Source: Gammaproteobacteria bacterium
GTDB lineage: Bacteria; Pseudomonadota; Gammaproteobacteria; UBA6429; Thiohalophilaceae
Assembly: GCA_030594815.1 (NCBI GenBank)
Contig: JAUVEN010000016.1
Span: 1 to 35,527, forward strand
DNA: 35,527 nt
Direction of reading: 5' to 3'
The position numbers and the translations under genes were made by a program. Shown here piece after piece: positions 1 through 7,100 of this stretch (the stretch's first letter is position 1; every line of letters starts with the position of its first letter). The notes below the pieces were generated by a model, which made no database searches, was not told where the DNA came from, and saw only the letters and a program-made list of their open reading frames with translations.

Positions 1-165
1 CCAGTAATAATTTGGATAGTTAGCGCAATCATTTGCTACTACATCGCGCGAGTAAGGAATGTAAAGTCAAATTTAGTACGGAGATTGATCGTTGTTTTCT
101 TAGGCCCTTTAGCGATTCCATTAGCTTTCTTTGTAAAACCAGAAAAGTCTATAGATGCCAGTTAG
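1..165 (+). CDS. C-terminal end of a small membrane protein (5' truncated by window)
   Basis: Frame 1 is open from the first base to a TAG at 163-165, giving 54 residues of a gene that begins before the window. Two hydrophobic stretches are visible: about residues 2-15 (VIIWIVSAIICYY) and 28-42 (LIVVFLGPLAIPLAFF). A basic segment (RVRNVKSNLVRR) separates them, as expected for a cytoplasmic loop or edge. This suggests the last two membrane spans of an inner-membrane protein. No family can be named from the fragment. The hairpin repeat at 196-255 follows the stop. Confidence 0.6.
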   Translation, partial: PVIIWIVSAIICYYIARVRNVKSNLVRRLIVVFLGPLAIPLAFFVKPEKSIDAS

Positions 166-195
166 AAAAGAAATGCACAAAACACATAACGAGAA

Positions 196-255
196 AATAG
201 GTGTCACGGATCAATTATTTCTAATATAAGCGAATATTATTTTCTGACACCTATT
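196..255. repeat. 60-bp palindromic intergenic repeat, copy A
   Basis: The copy begins AATAGGTGTCA (196-206) and ends TGACACCTATT (245-255), which are perfect reverse complements. The interior contains TTTCTAATATAAG. It matches copy C (2230-2289) in direct orientation and copy B (921-980) in inverted orientation, all exactly 60 bp. A stem-loop of this size resembles non-autonomous REP/MITE-type elements. It lies just upstream of the pentapeptide-repeat gene. Confidence 0.85.
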
Positions 256-306
256 TATTTAATATTGTAGAAAATAAACAATGGAATTAAATTTTATGAG
301 AGAACG

Positions 307-909
307 ATGAGTAATATTGAAGACAAGGGTGGTGAATATAATTCTCAGAGTTTTAATAATTTAAATTTGTGTGGTAAAGAACTCACTGCTAAAGAATTTG
401 ATGGCTGTATATTTAAAAAGTGTGATTTTGGTGAGGCAATTTTAAATAAAAGTAAGTTTGTTGATTGTCATTTCATAAGATGTAATCTCAGTTTAATAAA
501 AGTTGAGCAGAGTCAGTTTTTTGATGTTGTTTTTGAAGAGTGCAAGGCGGTAGGGATTGACTGGACAAGAGCGTCTTGGTCGCAGTATGTTTTTTGTTCT
601 CCTATTAAGTTTTATAAAAGCATTATTAATGATTCATCTTTTTTCGGTTTGAGTTTGGAAGAAATTGAGATTGAAGAGTGTAAGGCACACGATGTTGATT
701 TTCGCGAAGGAAATTTTAGTTCTGCTAATTTCTACAACACGGATTTTACTAATAGCTTGTTTAACAATACTAATCTCACGGGTGCCAGCTTTATAGAGGC
801 GATAAATTATGATATTGATATTTATTTTAATAACGTGAGCAAAGCAAAATTTTCCCGTCTTGAAGCGGTAAGACTTCTTGACGGTCTTGATGTTGAATTA
901 GTGGACTAA
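307..909 (+). CDS. Pentapeptide-repeat protein, Qnr/McbG-like
   Basis: A 200-residue protein built largely of pentapeptide-like steps with central F/L and flanking C, D, N or S, for example CIFKKCDF, ANFYNTDF and TNLTGASF. Such repeats fold into a right-handed quadrilateral beta-helix. The length, an interruption around residues 88-105, and a C-terminal capping helix ending in LEAVRLLDGLDVELV resemble Qnr/McbG proteins that mimic DNA and protect gyrase. Many chromosomal relatives have no known target, so a resistance role is only inference. The gene is alone and bracketed by inverted copies A and B of the 60-bp repeat. The ATG at 307 is the first in frame; its ribosome site (GAGAG) is modest. 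Confidence 0.85.
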   Translation: MSNIEDKGGEYNSQSFNNLNLCGKELTAKEFDGCIFKKCDFGEAILNKSKFVDCHFIRCNLSLIKVEQSQFFDVVFEECKAVGIDWTRASWSQYVFCSPIKFYKSIINDSSFFGLSLEEIEIEECKAHDVDFREGNFSSANFYNTDFTNSLFNNTNLTGASFIEAINYDIDIYFNNVSKAKFSRLEAVRLLDGLDVELVD

Positions 910-920
910 TGCTTAAAAGA

Positions 921-980
921 AATAGGTGTCAGAGAACAATACTCTCTAATATTAGAAATAATTGATTCGTGACACCTGTT
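921..980. repeat. 60-bp palindromic intergenic repeat, copy B (inverted)
   Basis: It begins AATAGGTGTCA (921-931) and ends TGACACCTGTT (970-980). Read on the minus strand its interior (ATCAATTATTTCTAATATTAG) aligns with the plus-strand interior of copies A and C, so it is inserted in the opposite direction. It sits between the convergent ends of the pentapeptide gene and the CDGSH gene and may help end transcription from both sides. Confidence 0.85.
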
Positions 981-984
981 TATT

Positions 985-1632
985 CTATGATTTAAAATTT
1001 ACTGCCTCATGACTGCCGTCACAAAAAGGTTTGTTTTTTGAAGCACCACAACGACATAACGCCACTTCTTTTCCTGTCCAGGCAACACAGCCACGGCCAT
1101 TTAGTATTGTAATATTTCCACTCAATACCAGTGGACCATTTTCCACAGGTGAAATCGATAACTTGCCACCTTTTGTATCCAAAGGCTCACCTTTCTCACC
1201 AACAGCACCGTAGTCCTTAAAGTTGATGTCTTCATGACTATTATCGCAAAAGGGTTTATTTTTTGATGCACCACAACGACATAGCGCTGCTCTGAATTTT
1301 AATCCAGGCATATCTTCTGCAGCTCCCTCTATATCCAGCTCACCTCGAACAAAATAAGGGCCGTTATAACTTACCGTAATAATATTTTCAGTATTGGGTT
1401 CTTCAACAACTGCAGTATTATTTGAGTTATAAGAAAGTGCTCCTGAGGGACAACGTTCTATTACATCAACAACTTCGTCCATAGTGCTGAGATCAGGTTG
1501 GCACCAGGGGTCACGTCCCGCTACAAATAAATCCCCGGCCGCCTTTCCACACTCAGATATGTGAATGCAAAGTTGCTCTTCCCATTCAACATTAATTTTA
1601 TTACCCGGATATTTTACCTTTCCCTTGCTCAT
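985..1632 (-). CDS. Iron-sulfur protein: ferredoxin-like (Fer4_19) domain plus two CDGSH domains
   Basis: A 215-residue protein. Residues about 12-68 form a divergent 4Fe-4S domain with four cysteines (C22, C28, C44, C61), ending in the ferredoxin-like CPSGAL. Two CDGSH iron-sulfur motifs follow: C118-x-C120...C129...H133, where the signature reads CDNSH, and C193-x-C195...C204...H208, a perfect CDGSH. CDGSH domains bind a labile 2Fe-2S cluster with 3Cys:1His ligation and serve in electron or cluster transfer. The ATG at 1632 is chosen because GGAGGA precedes it by 7 nt on the minus strand; an upstream in-frame ATG would begin inside repeat D. The physiological partner is unknown. Confidence 0.9.
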   Translation of the reverse strand: MSKGKVKYPGNKINVEWEEQLCIHISECGKAAGDLFVAGRDPWCQPDLSTMDEVVDVIERCPSGALSYNSNNTAVVEEPNTENIITVSYNGPYFVRGELDIEGAAEDMPGLKFRAALCRCGASKNKPFCDNSHEDINFKDYGAVGEKGEPLDTKGGKLSISPVENGPLVLSGNITILNGRGCVAWTGKEVALCRCGASKNKPFCDGSHEAVNFKS

Positions 1633-1656
1633 AATGAATTTCCTCCATATATAATA

Positions 1657-1715
1657 AATAGGGTCAGAACACGACACTTTCTAATATTAGTAAAAACTGT
1701 GCTCTTTACCCTATT
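1657..1715. repeat. 59-bp palindromic repeat, diverged copy D
   Basis: The termini AATAGGG (1657-1663) and CCCTATT (1709-1715) are perfect inverted repeats. The core TTTCTAATATTAG matches the core of copies A-C, but the arms carry GGGTCAGA instead of GGTGTCAG. It is best read as a diverged relative of the 60-bp family. It sits directly upstream of the CDGSH gene's ribosome site. A further short GTCAGAG fragment lies at about 1725-1732. Confidence 0.7.
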
Positions 1716-1849
1716 AAGTTCTAAAGTCAGAGCCTTTTAATCATTTTATTTGCTATATTTGGTAGAATTCTTCATGGATAAGGTAAAAGACAGAATTCTG
1801 TCTAATTCACTGTTAGCGCCATAATAAGAAATATAGGTATTTATACACA

Positions 1850-2164
1850 ATGGATTTTCTTACGTTTAAAAGCTTTATTAGCACTGAGGTTTTAATAATA
1901 TTTTATTACCTTGGAGCACTTATATTACCTATCGGTGTATGGCTATTACTTACTTGGCTTATCCGAAAATATAGATTCTTAAATACTGCATATGAAAATG
2001 GGAAGGAAATAATATGGAAATCATTAAGCAGGAAACAACAAACTAAGCTTGTAGCATTTTTCGTAACTTCATTTCTGTTTATGGAGCTATTTTGGCGAAT
2101 GTTTTTTGAGTTTTTAATTGCCTACATGCAAATGCGGGATGCATTATTACAAACTCAACTATAA
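1850..2164 (+). CDS. Small two-span membrane protein, possibly DUF4282-like
   Basis: A 104-residue protein with hydrophobic segments at about residues 15-38 (IIFYYLGALILPIGVWLLLTW) and 68-90 (VAFFVTSFLFMELFWRMFF). They are joined by a basic, probably cytoplasmic loop. The opening MDFLTFKSFIS followed by a membrane span recalls DUF4282 proteins, whose function is unknown; this is a weak recognition from memory. The ATG at 1850 has no strong ribosome site. It lies alone between repeats D and C, transcribed away from the CDGSH gene. Confidence 0.65.
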   Translation: MDFLTFKSFISTEVLIIFYYLGALILPIGVWLLLTWLIRKYRFLNTAYENGKEIIWKSLSRKQQTKLVAFFVTSFLFMELFWRMFFEFLIAYMQMRDALLQTQL

Positions 2165-2229
2165 ATAAAATTATGAAATAAATAATAGGCAATAATAGGA
2201 AGCAGACCACGTTTTTTTTGTAAATTGGA

Positions 2230-2289
2230 AATAGGTGTCAGGGATCAATTGTTTCTAATATAAGAGAATATTGTTCTCTGACACCTAAT
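2230..2289. repeat. 60-bp palindromic intergenic repeat, copy C
   Basis: It begins AATAGGTGTCA (2230-2240) and ends TGACACCTAAT (2279-2289). The arms GGTGTCAG and CTGACACC extend inward, so about 14 of 16 bases pair, around a loop containing TTTCTAATATAAG. It has the same orientation as copy A. It separates the small membrane protein from the glycan-modification genes. A fragment GACACCGGGCAC follows at about 2319-2330. Confidence 0.85.
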
Positions 2290-2341
2290 TTATACCGTCT
2301 AGCTTCGGTCGTAGAAAAGACACCGGGCACAATTATTTTTA

Positions 2342-3763
2342 ATGCATACTCTATTCCTGTACCATAAAAATATAATTAACAGATATACGGAACAAGGTAT
2401 TAACATTAAAAAAACAATTATCACTTATGGAACATTCGATATGTTTCATAGAGGTCATCAACGACTATTAGAGCGTGCCAAAGCATTAGGTGACTACCTG
2501 ATTGTGGGTGTTACTGACGAGAATTATGATCGTTCTCGTGGTAAGTTAAATGTTATCGAAAGTACAAAAAAACGTGTGCAAGCCATCGAGGCATTAGATT
2601 TTGTTGACAAGGTCATTATAGAAAAACATAAAAAACAAAAAGCACAAGACATGGTGAAATATAATATTGATATTTTTGCCATTGGTGATGACTGGATAGG
2701 TACATTTGACTACCTCAATGAATATACTCATGTTGAATACTTACCTCGTACAGAAGGTATATCTAGCACTTCACTAAGAGAAGATAATTTTGATTTAATT
2801 AAACTGGGGATTGTCGGCCTTGGTCGTGATACTAAAGCTTTTATCAATGAAGCTCAGCATGTCCCTAACCTCAAAATCAATCGCATCTATTCGCCTGACT
2901 TACCCGCCTTAAAGCAATTTACCCAGGAAAGTGAAAGCATTAAGTATGGTCATGACAATTACGATGACTTTTTAGACACTAGCATTGTTGCTGTCTATAT
3001 TGATACTGCGCTTGAAAAACATTACCCGCTTATTAAAAAAGCATTAATGGCCAAAAAACATGTCTTGTGCGAAAACCCGCTTGCGCTGCATAAAAGTGAA
3101 TTAATAGAATTGCTCTCTTTAGCTAAAAAAGAAAAAGTGTTACTCCTTTCTGCACTCAAAACGGCTTTTTTACCCGCCTTTAACCAACTATTAACCGAGT
3201 TGGATAAAGGAATAATTGGTGATATTAAAGAAGTCAGAGCAACACGTACTTCGCTTTTTAAAGAAAAAGATTATCCTGATACTTTTATGGCTCAGGGTGC
3301 GACCAATATTTTATCCTCTTACCCTTCTTTGCTCGTTAATAAGATATTAGGTGAAAGCAAAGACATCACTTTTTTTGATCAAGGTGCTGAGGGTTATGAT
3401 GTTTCTAACCTTATTATCAGTAAACATAAAGGCGGGGCTATTGGTATTTCTAACGTCGCAACAGGCATTAAGTCAGAAGGCGATGCGGTAATTTCTGGCA
3501 CAAAAGGTTATGTTTATATCCCTTCACCCTGGTGGTTAACCAAACAGTTTCATGTGCGTTTTGAAGATGAACATAAAAGCCAGACATTCAATTATGAATT
3601 TGATGGCTGTGGGCTACGCTATATGATTGCCGAATTTTCTTCACTTATACAACGAGGTAAGCGTAAATCTACTATGTTATCGCCCAAAGATATGATCAGC
3701 ATTAACAGGGTGCTGTTAGAATATAATGAAAGAAAATTGAAGGAATTGGAAAGCTCAAAATGA
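2342..3763 (+). CDS. Cytidylyltransferase (TagD/GCT type) fused to a degenerate Gfo/Idh/MocA domain
   Basis: A 473-residue, two-domain protein. Residues about 23-148 are a glycerol-3-phosphate cytidylyltransferase-type nucleotidyltransferase. It has TYGTFDMFHRGH with the CTP-binding HRGH at 36-39 and the closing RTEGIS at 136-141, which typify enzymes making CDP-glycerol-like donors. Residues about 153-470 have a Gfo/Idh/MocA fold with a Rossmann start LGIVGLG (155-161). The normal EKP catalytic motif reads C243-E-N-P, and the second motif, usually GGGALxDxGxYP, reads AQGATNILSSYP. This domain may therefore be inactive or unusual. The start is uncertain: ATG 2342 adds about 20 residues before the fold and no better ATG exists. 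The stop overlaps the next gene by 4 nt (ATGA), implying translational coupling. Confidence 0.85.
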   Translation: MHTLFLYHKNIINRYTEQGINIKKTIITYGTFDMFHRGHQRLLERAKALGDYLIVGVTDENYDRSRGKLNVIESTKKRVQAIEALDFVDKVIIEKHKKQKAQDMVKYNIDIFAIGDDWIGTFDYLNEYTHVEYLPRTEGISSTSLREDNFDLIKLGIVGLGRDTKAFINEAQHVPNLKINRIYSPDLPALKQFTQESESIKYGHDNYDDFLDTSIVAVYIDTALEKHYPLIKKALMAKKHVLCENPLALHKSELIELLSLAKKEKVLLLSALKTAFLPAFNQLLTELDKGIIGDIKEVRATRTSLFKEKDYPDTFMAQGATNILSSYPSLLVNKILGESKDITFFDQGAEGYDVSNLIISKHKGGAIGISNVATGIKSEGDAVISGTKGYVYIPSPWWLTKQFHVRFEDEHKSQTFNYEFDGCGLRYMIAEFSSLIQRGKRKSTMLSPKDMISINRVLLEYNERKLKELESSK

Positions 3764-4839
3764 TTTATGAAGACTACGCCATTTTTACCCCGGGCCCTGT
3801 AAAAATGTCTGAAGAAATATTACAAGTGGGTGCGAAGCAAACGCCCTATTTTAGAAATAGTGAATTCTCGGACGTGACCTTCGCTTGCGAAAATGATCTT
3901 TTAGAAATGGTCAACGCGCCTGAAGGTTCTAAAGTTATTTTCTTAACGGCATCGGGTACAGCAGGTATGGAATCTGCTGTGATGAATTTACTCAATAAGA
4001 CTGATAATGCTTTAGTAGTTAATGGTGGAGGGTTTGGCCAACGATTTGTCGATATTTGTGCCACACATGCGATACCGCACACCAACTTTAAGGTTAAAAA
4101 TACCAACCTAACCGATATTGAAAGTTTAGCGCCTAATGAAACGTACACGGCGTTAGTCGTTAATGCGCACGAAACATCTGTTGGGCACCTTTATAACCTG
4201 GATGCGATGGGAGATTATGCGACTAAAAATGACATGCTCTACATTGTTGATGCCATTTCTATGTTTGTGACTGATCCTCTCGATATGCAACAATCAAATA
4301 TAGATGTTGTTATTGCCAGTTCTCAAAAAGGTCTGGCTTTACCACCTGGATTGACCATGGTGATTCTTGCACCTAAAGCAATAAATAAACTACAAAATAT
4401 AAATTCTTTGTACTTTAACTTTAAAGACTATTTAACCAATGGTGAAAGAGGACAAACGCCCTACACACCGGCTGTTACGATTATGTTGCAACTAGAAGCC
4501 AGGCTTAATCAAATAAAAAAACGTGGTGGTATTGCAAATAGTATCGCTAATGCAAAAGAAGTCGCTGACTATTTTAGAGAAAGCATCAAAGCATTACCTT
4601 TAAAAGAATATACACCCTACATGCCTAATGCGATGACCACCCTAACGCCAACCGATGGAAAATCGGCAATGGATGTCGTTAATTCCTTAGAAGAAAACTA
4701 CAAAGTAATGGTGTGCCCTAATGGTGGTGCAGAGCGTGATAGTGTTTTTAGAGTCTCTCACATGGGTGAAATGACTAAAGAATATACCGACATACTCATT
4801 AATGCTCTACATGACTATTATGGTGTTGCCCGAATCTAA
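3760..4839 (+). CDS. Class V aminotransferase (2-aminoethylphosphonate/serine-glyoxylate type)
   Basis: A 359-residue fold-type I PLP enzyme. It has TPGP at 10-13, TASGTAG at 63-69 for the cofactor phosphate, D164 in IVDAIS for the pyridine nitrogen, and the Schiff-base lysine K190 in SSQKGL. FRVSHMGE near the C terminus supplies a substrate-carboxylate arginine. It resembles 2-aminoethylphosphonate-pyruvate transaminases. No phosphonate-forming genes (PepM, phosphonopyruvate decarboxylase) are nearby, so a different keto substrate is likely. Between a cytidylyltransferase and LicD, it may aminate a three-carbon keto-alcohol phosphate, for example dihydroxyacetone phosphate to serinol phosphate. 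That substrate is inference. Its ATG overlaps the upstream stop. Confidence 0.9.
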   Translation: MIYEDYAIFTPGPVKMSEEILQVGAKQTPYFRNSEFSDVTFACENDLLEMVNAPEGSKVIFLTASGTAGMESAVMNLLNKTDNALVVNGGGFGQRFVDICATHAIPHTNFKVKNTNLTDIESLAPNETYTALVVNAHETSVGHLYNLDAMGDYATKNDMLYIVDAISMFVTDPLDMQQSNIDVVIASSQKGLALPPGLTMVILAPKAINKLQNINSLYFNFKDYLTNGERGQTPYTPAVTIMLQLEARLNQIKKRGGIANSIANAKEVADYFRESIKALPLKEYTPYMPNAMTTLTPTDGKSAMDVVNSLEENYKVMVCPNGGAERDSVFRVSHMGEMTKEYTDILINALHDYYGVARI

Positions 4840-4848
4840 AGGTGGAAC

Positions 4849-4902
4849 TTAATGATCGAGACTGGAAGTTAATGATAGAGGCTAATATTTAATGATAGAA
4901 CA
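4849..4902 (+). repeat. Three 20-bp spaced copies of the licD start region; two chained mini-ORFs
   Basis: TTAATGATMGAR occurs at 4849, 4869 and 4889, exactly 20 bp apart. The ATGs at 4852 and 4872 open 6-codon frames, MIETGS-stop and MIEANI-stop. Each TAA overlaps the next ATG as TAATG (4870-4874 and 4890-4894). The third ATG (4892) is the licD start, which also reads MIE. Purine-rich ribosome sites precede the first two (GGTGG at 4841, TGGAAG at 4863) and GAGG the third (4878). This looks like a tandem duplication of an initiation site that became a stop-start coupled leader. Confidence 0.8.
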
Positions 4903-5677
4903 GGAAATTTTACGTAAAGCTCAGTTGATTATGCTCGAAATGCTCATCGAGTTTGATGCGATATGTAAAAAACACCAATTACACTATTGGTTGGATTCAG
5001 GCACGTTATTAGGCGCAGTTCGTCATCAGGGTTTTATCCCCTGGGATGATGATATTGATTTATCTATGCCTGTTGAAGACTATAATCAATTTTTAAAAAT
5101 CGCTAATAGCGAACTCTCTAGCGAAATATTTCTTCAAACTTCTCAAACCGATAAAAAATTCAAATTTGATTACATCAAACTACGTTCTAATAAAGCCAGC
5201 ATTGTCGAGTTTCACGAAAAAGATAAACAAATAAAATATCATCAAGGGGTGTTTGTTGATATTTTTCCAATGCTGACAATAGAAAATACAGAAGAAAATA
5301 AAAAACTCTACGACAGCACGCTTAAAGAAATAAGAGACGTATCTTCTACTAGCCTGCATACGCCAAATGGCAAAGATGATCCTGTAAAGAGAGCAAGTTT
5401 AATTGCATCTTTAAAACAAAAACATCAAGGATGGGAACCCGATAAAATCAAAGCCAAATCCAAAGTCATATACGGTGGCGAAATGCCAGATGTAGCCGCC
5501 TGGTTTGATATTGAAGAAGTTTTTCCTCTTGCAACAATGGAGTTTGAAGGACACTCCTTTCCTGTTCCAAATAACTCAAGCCACTATTTGGATGCCATAT
5601 ATAGTTTTGATTGTAGGCAACTACCACCAAAAAATAAGCGTATTATTCATGCTCATAGCATAGATTTTACTCGATGA
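4892..5677 (+). CDS. LicD-family phosphotransferase
   Basis: A 261-residue protein with the LicD signature at about residues 33-57: LDSGTLLGAVRHQGFIPWDD, followed by DID. The conserved aspartates bind metal and catalyse transfer. LicD enzymes move a phospho-alcohol, classically phosphocholine from CDP-choline, onto a glycan. Here the donor should come from the upstream cytidylyltransferase and aminotransferase, suggesting transfer of an (amino)polyol phosphate to lipopolysaccharide, capsule or a protein glycan. The acceptor is unknown because no glycosyltransferases lie nearby. The ATG at 4892 is the third copy of a 20-bp repeated start region. It is probably the last gene of the operon. Confidence 0.9.
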   Translation: MIEQEILRKAQLIMLEMLIEFDAICKKHQLHYWLDSGTLLGAVRHQGFIPWDDDIDLSMPVEDYNQFLKIANSELSSEIFLQTSQTDKKFKFDYIKLRSNKASIVEFHEKDKQIKYHQGVFVDIFPMLTIENTEENKKLYDSTLKEIRDVSSTSLHTPNGKDDPVKRASLIASLKQKHQGWEPDKIKAKSKVIYGGEMPDVAAWFDIEEVFPLATMEFEGHSFPVPNNSSHYLDAIYSFDCRQLPPKNKRIIHAHSIDFTR

Positions 5678-5703
5678 AAGTCTCTGACCCTGATTACGAA
5701 TAA

Positions 5704-6126
5704 ATGCTAAATACTTCTTCTCTCACTCTCAAAAGATTAGCCGCACTGGTTTGGTATATTGGAGTTGTGGTTCTGCTGGTTAAAAGCTCTGGCTTGTTCC
5801 TTGCCGCGGATAGGGGCGGAGCTGGTTTGCTTTTAGTTGTCTCGGCTATGTTGAGTGGATTGGTGATTGGGTGGATTAAGGCTAAATATCTTTTTATCAA
5901 GATGTGTGACAAGAATCTAAAGCGAATCAATGCGCTGAAGCAGCCGATGCTGTGGCAGTTTTATCGGTTCCGGTTCTTCCTTTTTCTAGGCCTTATGGTT
6001 TCACTTGGTGCTTACTTGTCGAAGTTGGCTCAAGGAGACTATCTAATGCTGATCGCTTTAGCGACGGTGGAACTTTCCATTGCTACTGCCCTGCTTATAA
6101 GTAGTCGTTGTTTCTGGAAGGGATAG
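5704..6126 (+). CDS. Four-span inner-membrane protein of unknown function
   Basis: A 140-residue hydrophobic protein with probable spans at about residues 10-33, 39-58, 88-106 and 113-133. The middle loop is basic (KAKYLFIKMCDKNLKRINALKQP) and predicted cytoplasmic. No catalytic motif is visible and I cannot name a family. It starts 26 nt after licD without a clear ribosome site. A short GTCTCTGACCC fragment of the repeat type lies in that gap. Its G+C content is visibly higher than that of the preceding licD gene, so it may not belong to that operon. Confidence 0.7.
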   Translation: MLNTSSLTLKRLAALVWYIGVVVLLVKSSGLFLAADRGGAGLLLVVSAMLSGLVIGWIKAKYLFIKMCDKNLKRINALKQPMLWQFYRFRFFLFLGLMVSLGAYLSKLAQGDYLMLIALATVELSIATALLISSRCFWKG

Positions 6127-6210
6127 AAGGGTTTATACTAATAACAGGGAACAGCCCCTATTATTATTTAAAGAAAAATAATTTAAGAATACAAATGGAT
6201 AAAAAGAAAC

Positions 6211-6474
6211 ATGACAAAGATTACTGAAAATGTAGATGCCGCAAAAATTGGTGCTTCTATCGAAGCATTAAAACAATATGTTAAGGATGAGAGTGTTGAC
6301 CCTTTAATATCTTTATTAGAAGCATTAAAACAAGATCCAAATAACGAATCACTTTTATTACAGCTTTCTGATACATTTAAGGCACTTGGTATAATTCAGG
6401 GGGCCGTTTTAACTTATGCACCCTATATTAGTCTTTTGTTGTCATATGACCTTTTTGAAAATAATAGAAAGTAA
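6211..6474 (+). CDS. Hypothetical small helical protein
   Basis: An 87-residue protein predicted mostly alpha-helical. LISLLEALKQDPNNESLLLQ resembles one TPR-like helix pair (residues about 31-52). The C-terminal part GAVLTYAPYISLLLSYDLF is hydrophobic and could associate with a membrane. I recognise no family. It is preceded at about 6140-6165 by an imperfect hairpin (CAGGG...CCCCTATTATT), one more repeat-like spacer in this region. The ribosome site is weak. Confidence 0.55.
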   Translation: MTKITENVDAAKIGASIEALKQYVKDESVDPLISLLEALKQDPNNESLLLQLSDTFKALGIIQGAVLTYAPYISLLLSYDLFENNRK

Positions 6475-6527
6475 ATAGGAACCGAGCTACCTGCATAAAA
6501 TTTAATCAATTAATTTTGGAGTTAAGA

Positions 6528-6734
6528 ATGAAATTTAGTCCCTGCACAGGAAAATGCACAGAAGAAGGAACAGCTTGTGAAGGCTGTGGTCGCAGCCATG
6601 AAGAAATTGCAGAAATGAATATGCATATTGCAAATCTTGTAACATTCGCAGAAAAAATGGAATATGAAAACATTGAAGATTTTGCAAATGGTGTTGCTGG
6701 AAGTATTAAATACAAAATGGGTGAAGGTCATTAA
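6528..6734 (+). CDS. Small cysteine-rich protein, DUF1289-like
   Basis: A 68-residue protein with four cysteines, C6, C10, C17 and C20, in PCTGKC...ACEGCGRSHEEIAEM. This is the pattern of DUF1289 proteins (CxxxC...CxGCGRTxxEI), thought to bind a metal or cluster; function unknown. The ATG at 6528 is preferred over a TTG at 6516 because GGAG (6518-6521) sits at proper spacing before it. The C-terminal 40 residues are an acidic helical extension not typical of the shortest family members. Confidence 0.8.
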   Translation: MKFSPCTGKCTEEGTACEGCGRSHEEIAEMNMHIANLVTFAEKMEYENIEDFANGVAGSIKYKMGEGH

Positions 6735-6737
6735 TTA

Positions 6738-6755
6738 AATGGGCCAGAGCCCATT
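6738..6755 (+). terminator. Possible weak terminator hairpin
   Basis: AATGGGC (6738-6744) and GCCCATT (6749-6755) form a perfect 7-bp stem with the loop CAGA just after the DUF1289-like gene. The downstream bases are U-rich but not a continuous run (AATATTCTATTTATAA). It could be a weak terminator or another member of the CAGAG-containing hairpin spacers of this region. Confidence 0.4.
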
Positions 6756-6790
6756 AATATTCTATTTATAATCACACCGAGCATCACACT

Positions 6791-7069
6791 ATGAAAACAG
6801 ACTCAATGACGAATCTTTTAAAGCAAAACAATGCTGAAATATCTGTCGTAAAAGCGAATAAAATTTTAGTGGCAATTGAAATTCTTGAAAACAAAGAACG
6901 TCCAAGCTCAAAATATGAAGGGAAAATTAAAAAGTACAAAGCGCTAACGGAAAAGGGATTAGCCTACGGTATAAATAAAGAGAACCCAAGTAGCCCTGGA
7001 CAGACAACGCCACATTATTATGTAGAGAAATTTGATGAGCTTTTTTTGCTCATCAAAGGAAACAGTTAA
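6791..7069 (+). CDS. Small basic protein with a winged-helix-like tail
   Basis: A 92-residue protein. Residues 21-92 read as a helix (ANKILVAIEILE), a basic turn (RPSSKYEGKIKKYKALTEKG) and a segment GYGINKENP-type ending in HYYVEKFDELFLLI. Similar segments end some phage antirepressor and nuclease-like proteins, where the TEKG...N..P...PHYY pattern follows a winged helix. This is recalled from memory and is weak. A DNA-binding role is only a suggestion. It is a short stand-alone gene with a poor ribosome site; no phage genes are nearby. Confidence 0.6.
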   Translation: MKTDSMTNLLKQNNAEISVVKANKILVAIEILENKERPSSKYEGKIKKYKALTEKGLAYGINKENPSSPGQTTPHYYVEKFDELFLLIKGNS

Positions 7070-7100
7070 ATAGTCAGAACCTTTCAGCTGAGAGTAGAGC

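Noticed and set aside
1633-1677. Upstream extension of the CDGSH gene
   Set aside because: The extra 15 residues would start inside repeat D, while the ATG at 1632 has a strong GGAGGA site.
3760-4839. Identification of the aminotransferase as a true phosphonate enzyme
   Set aside because: No PEP mutase or phosphonopyruvate decarboxylase is nearby, and class V enzymes vary widely in substrate; sequence alone does not support it.
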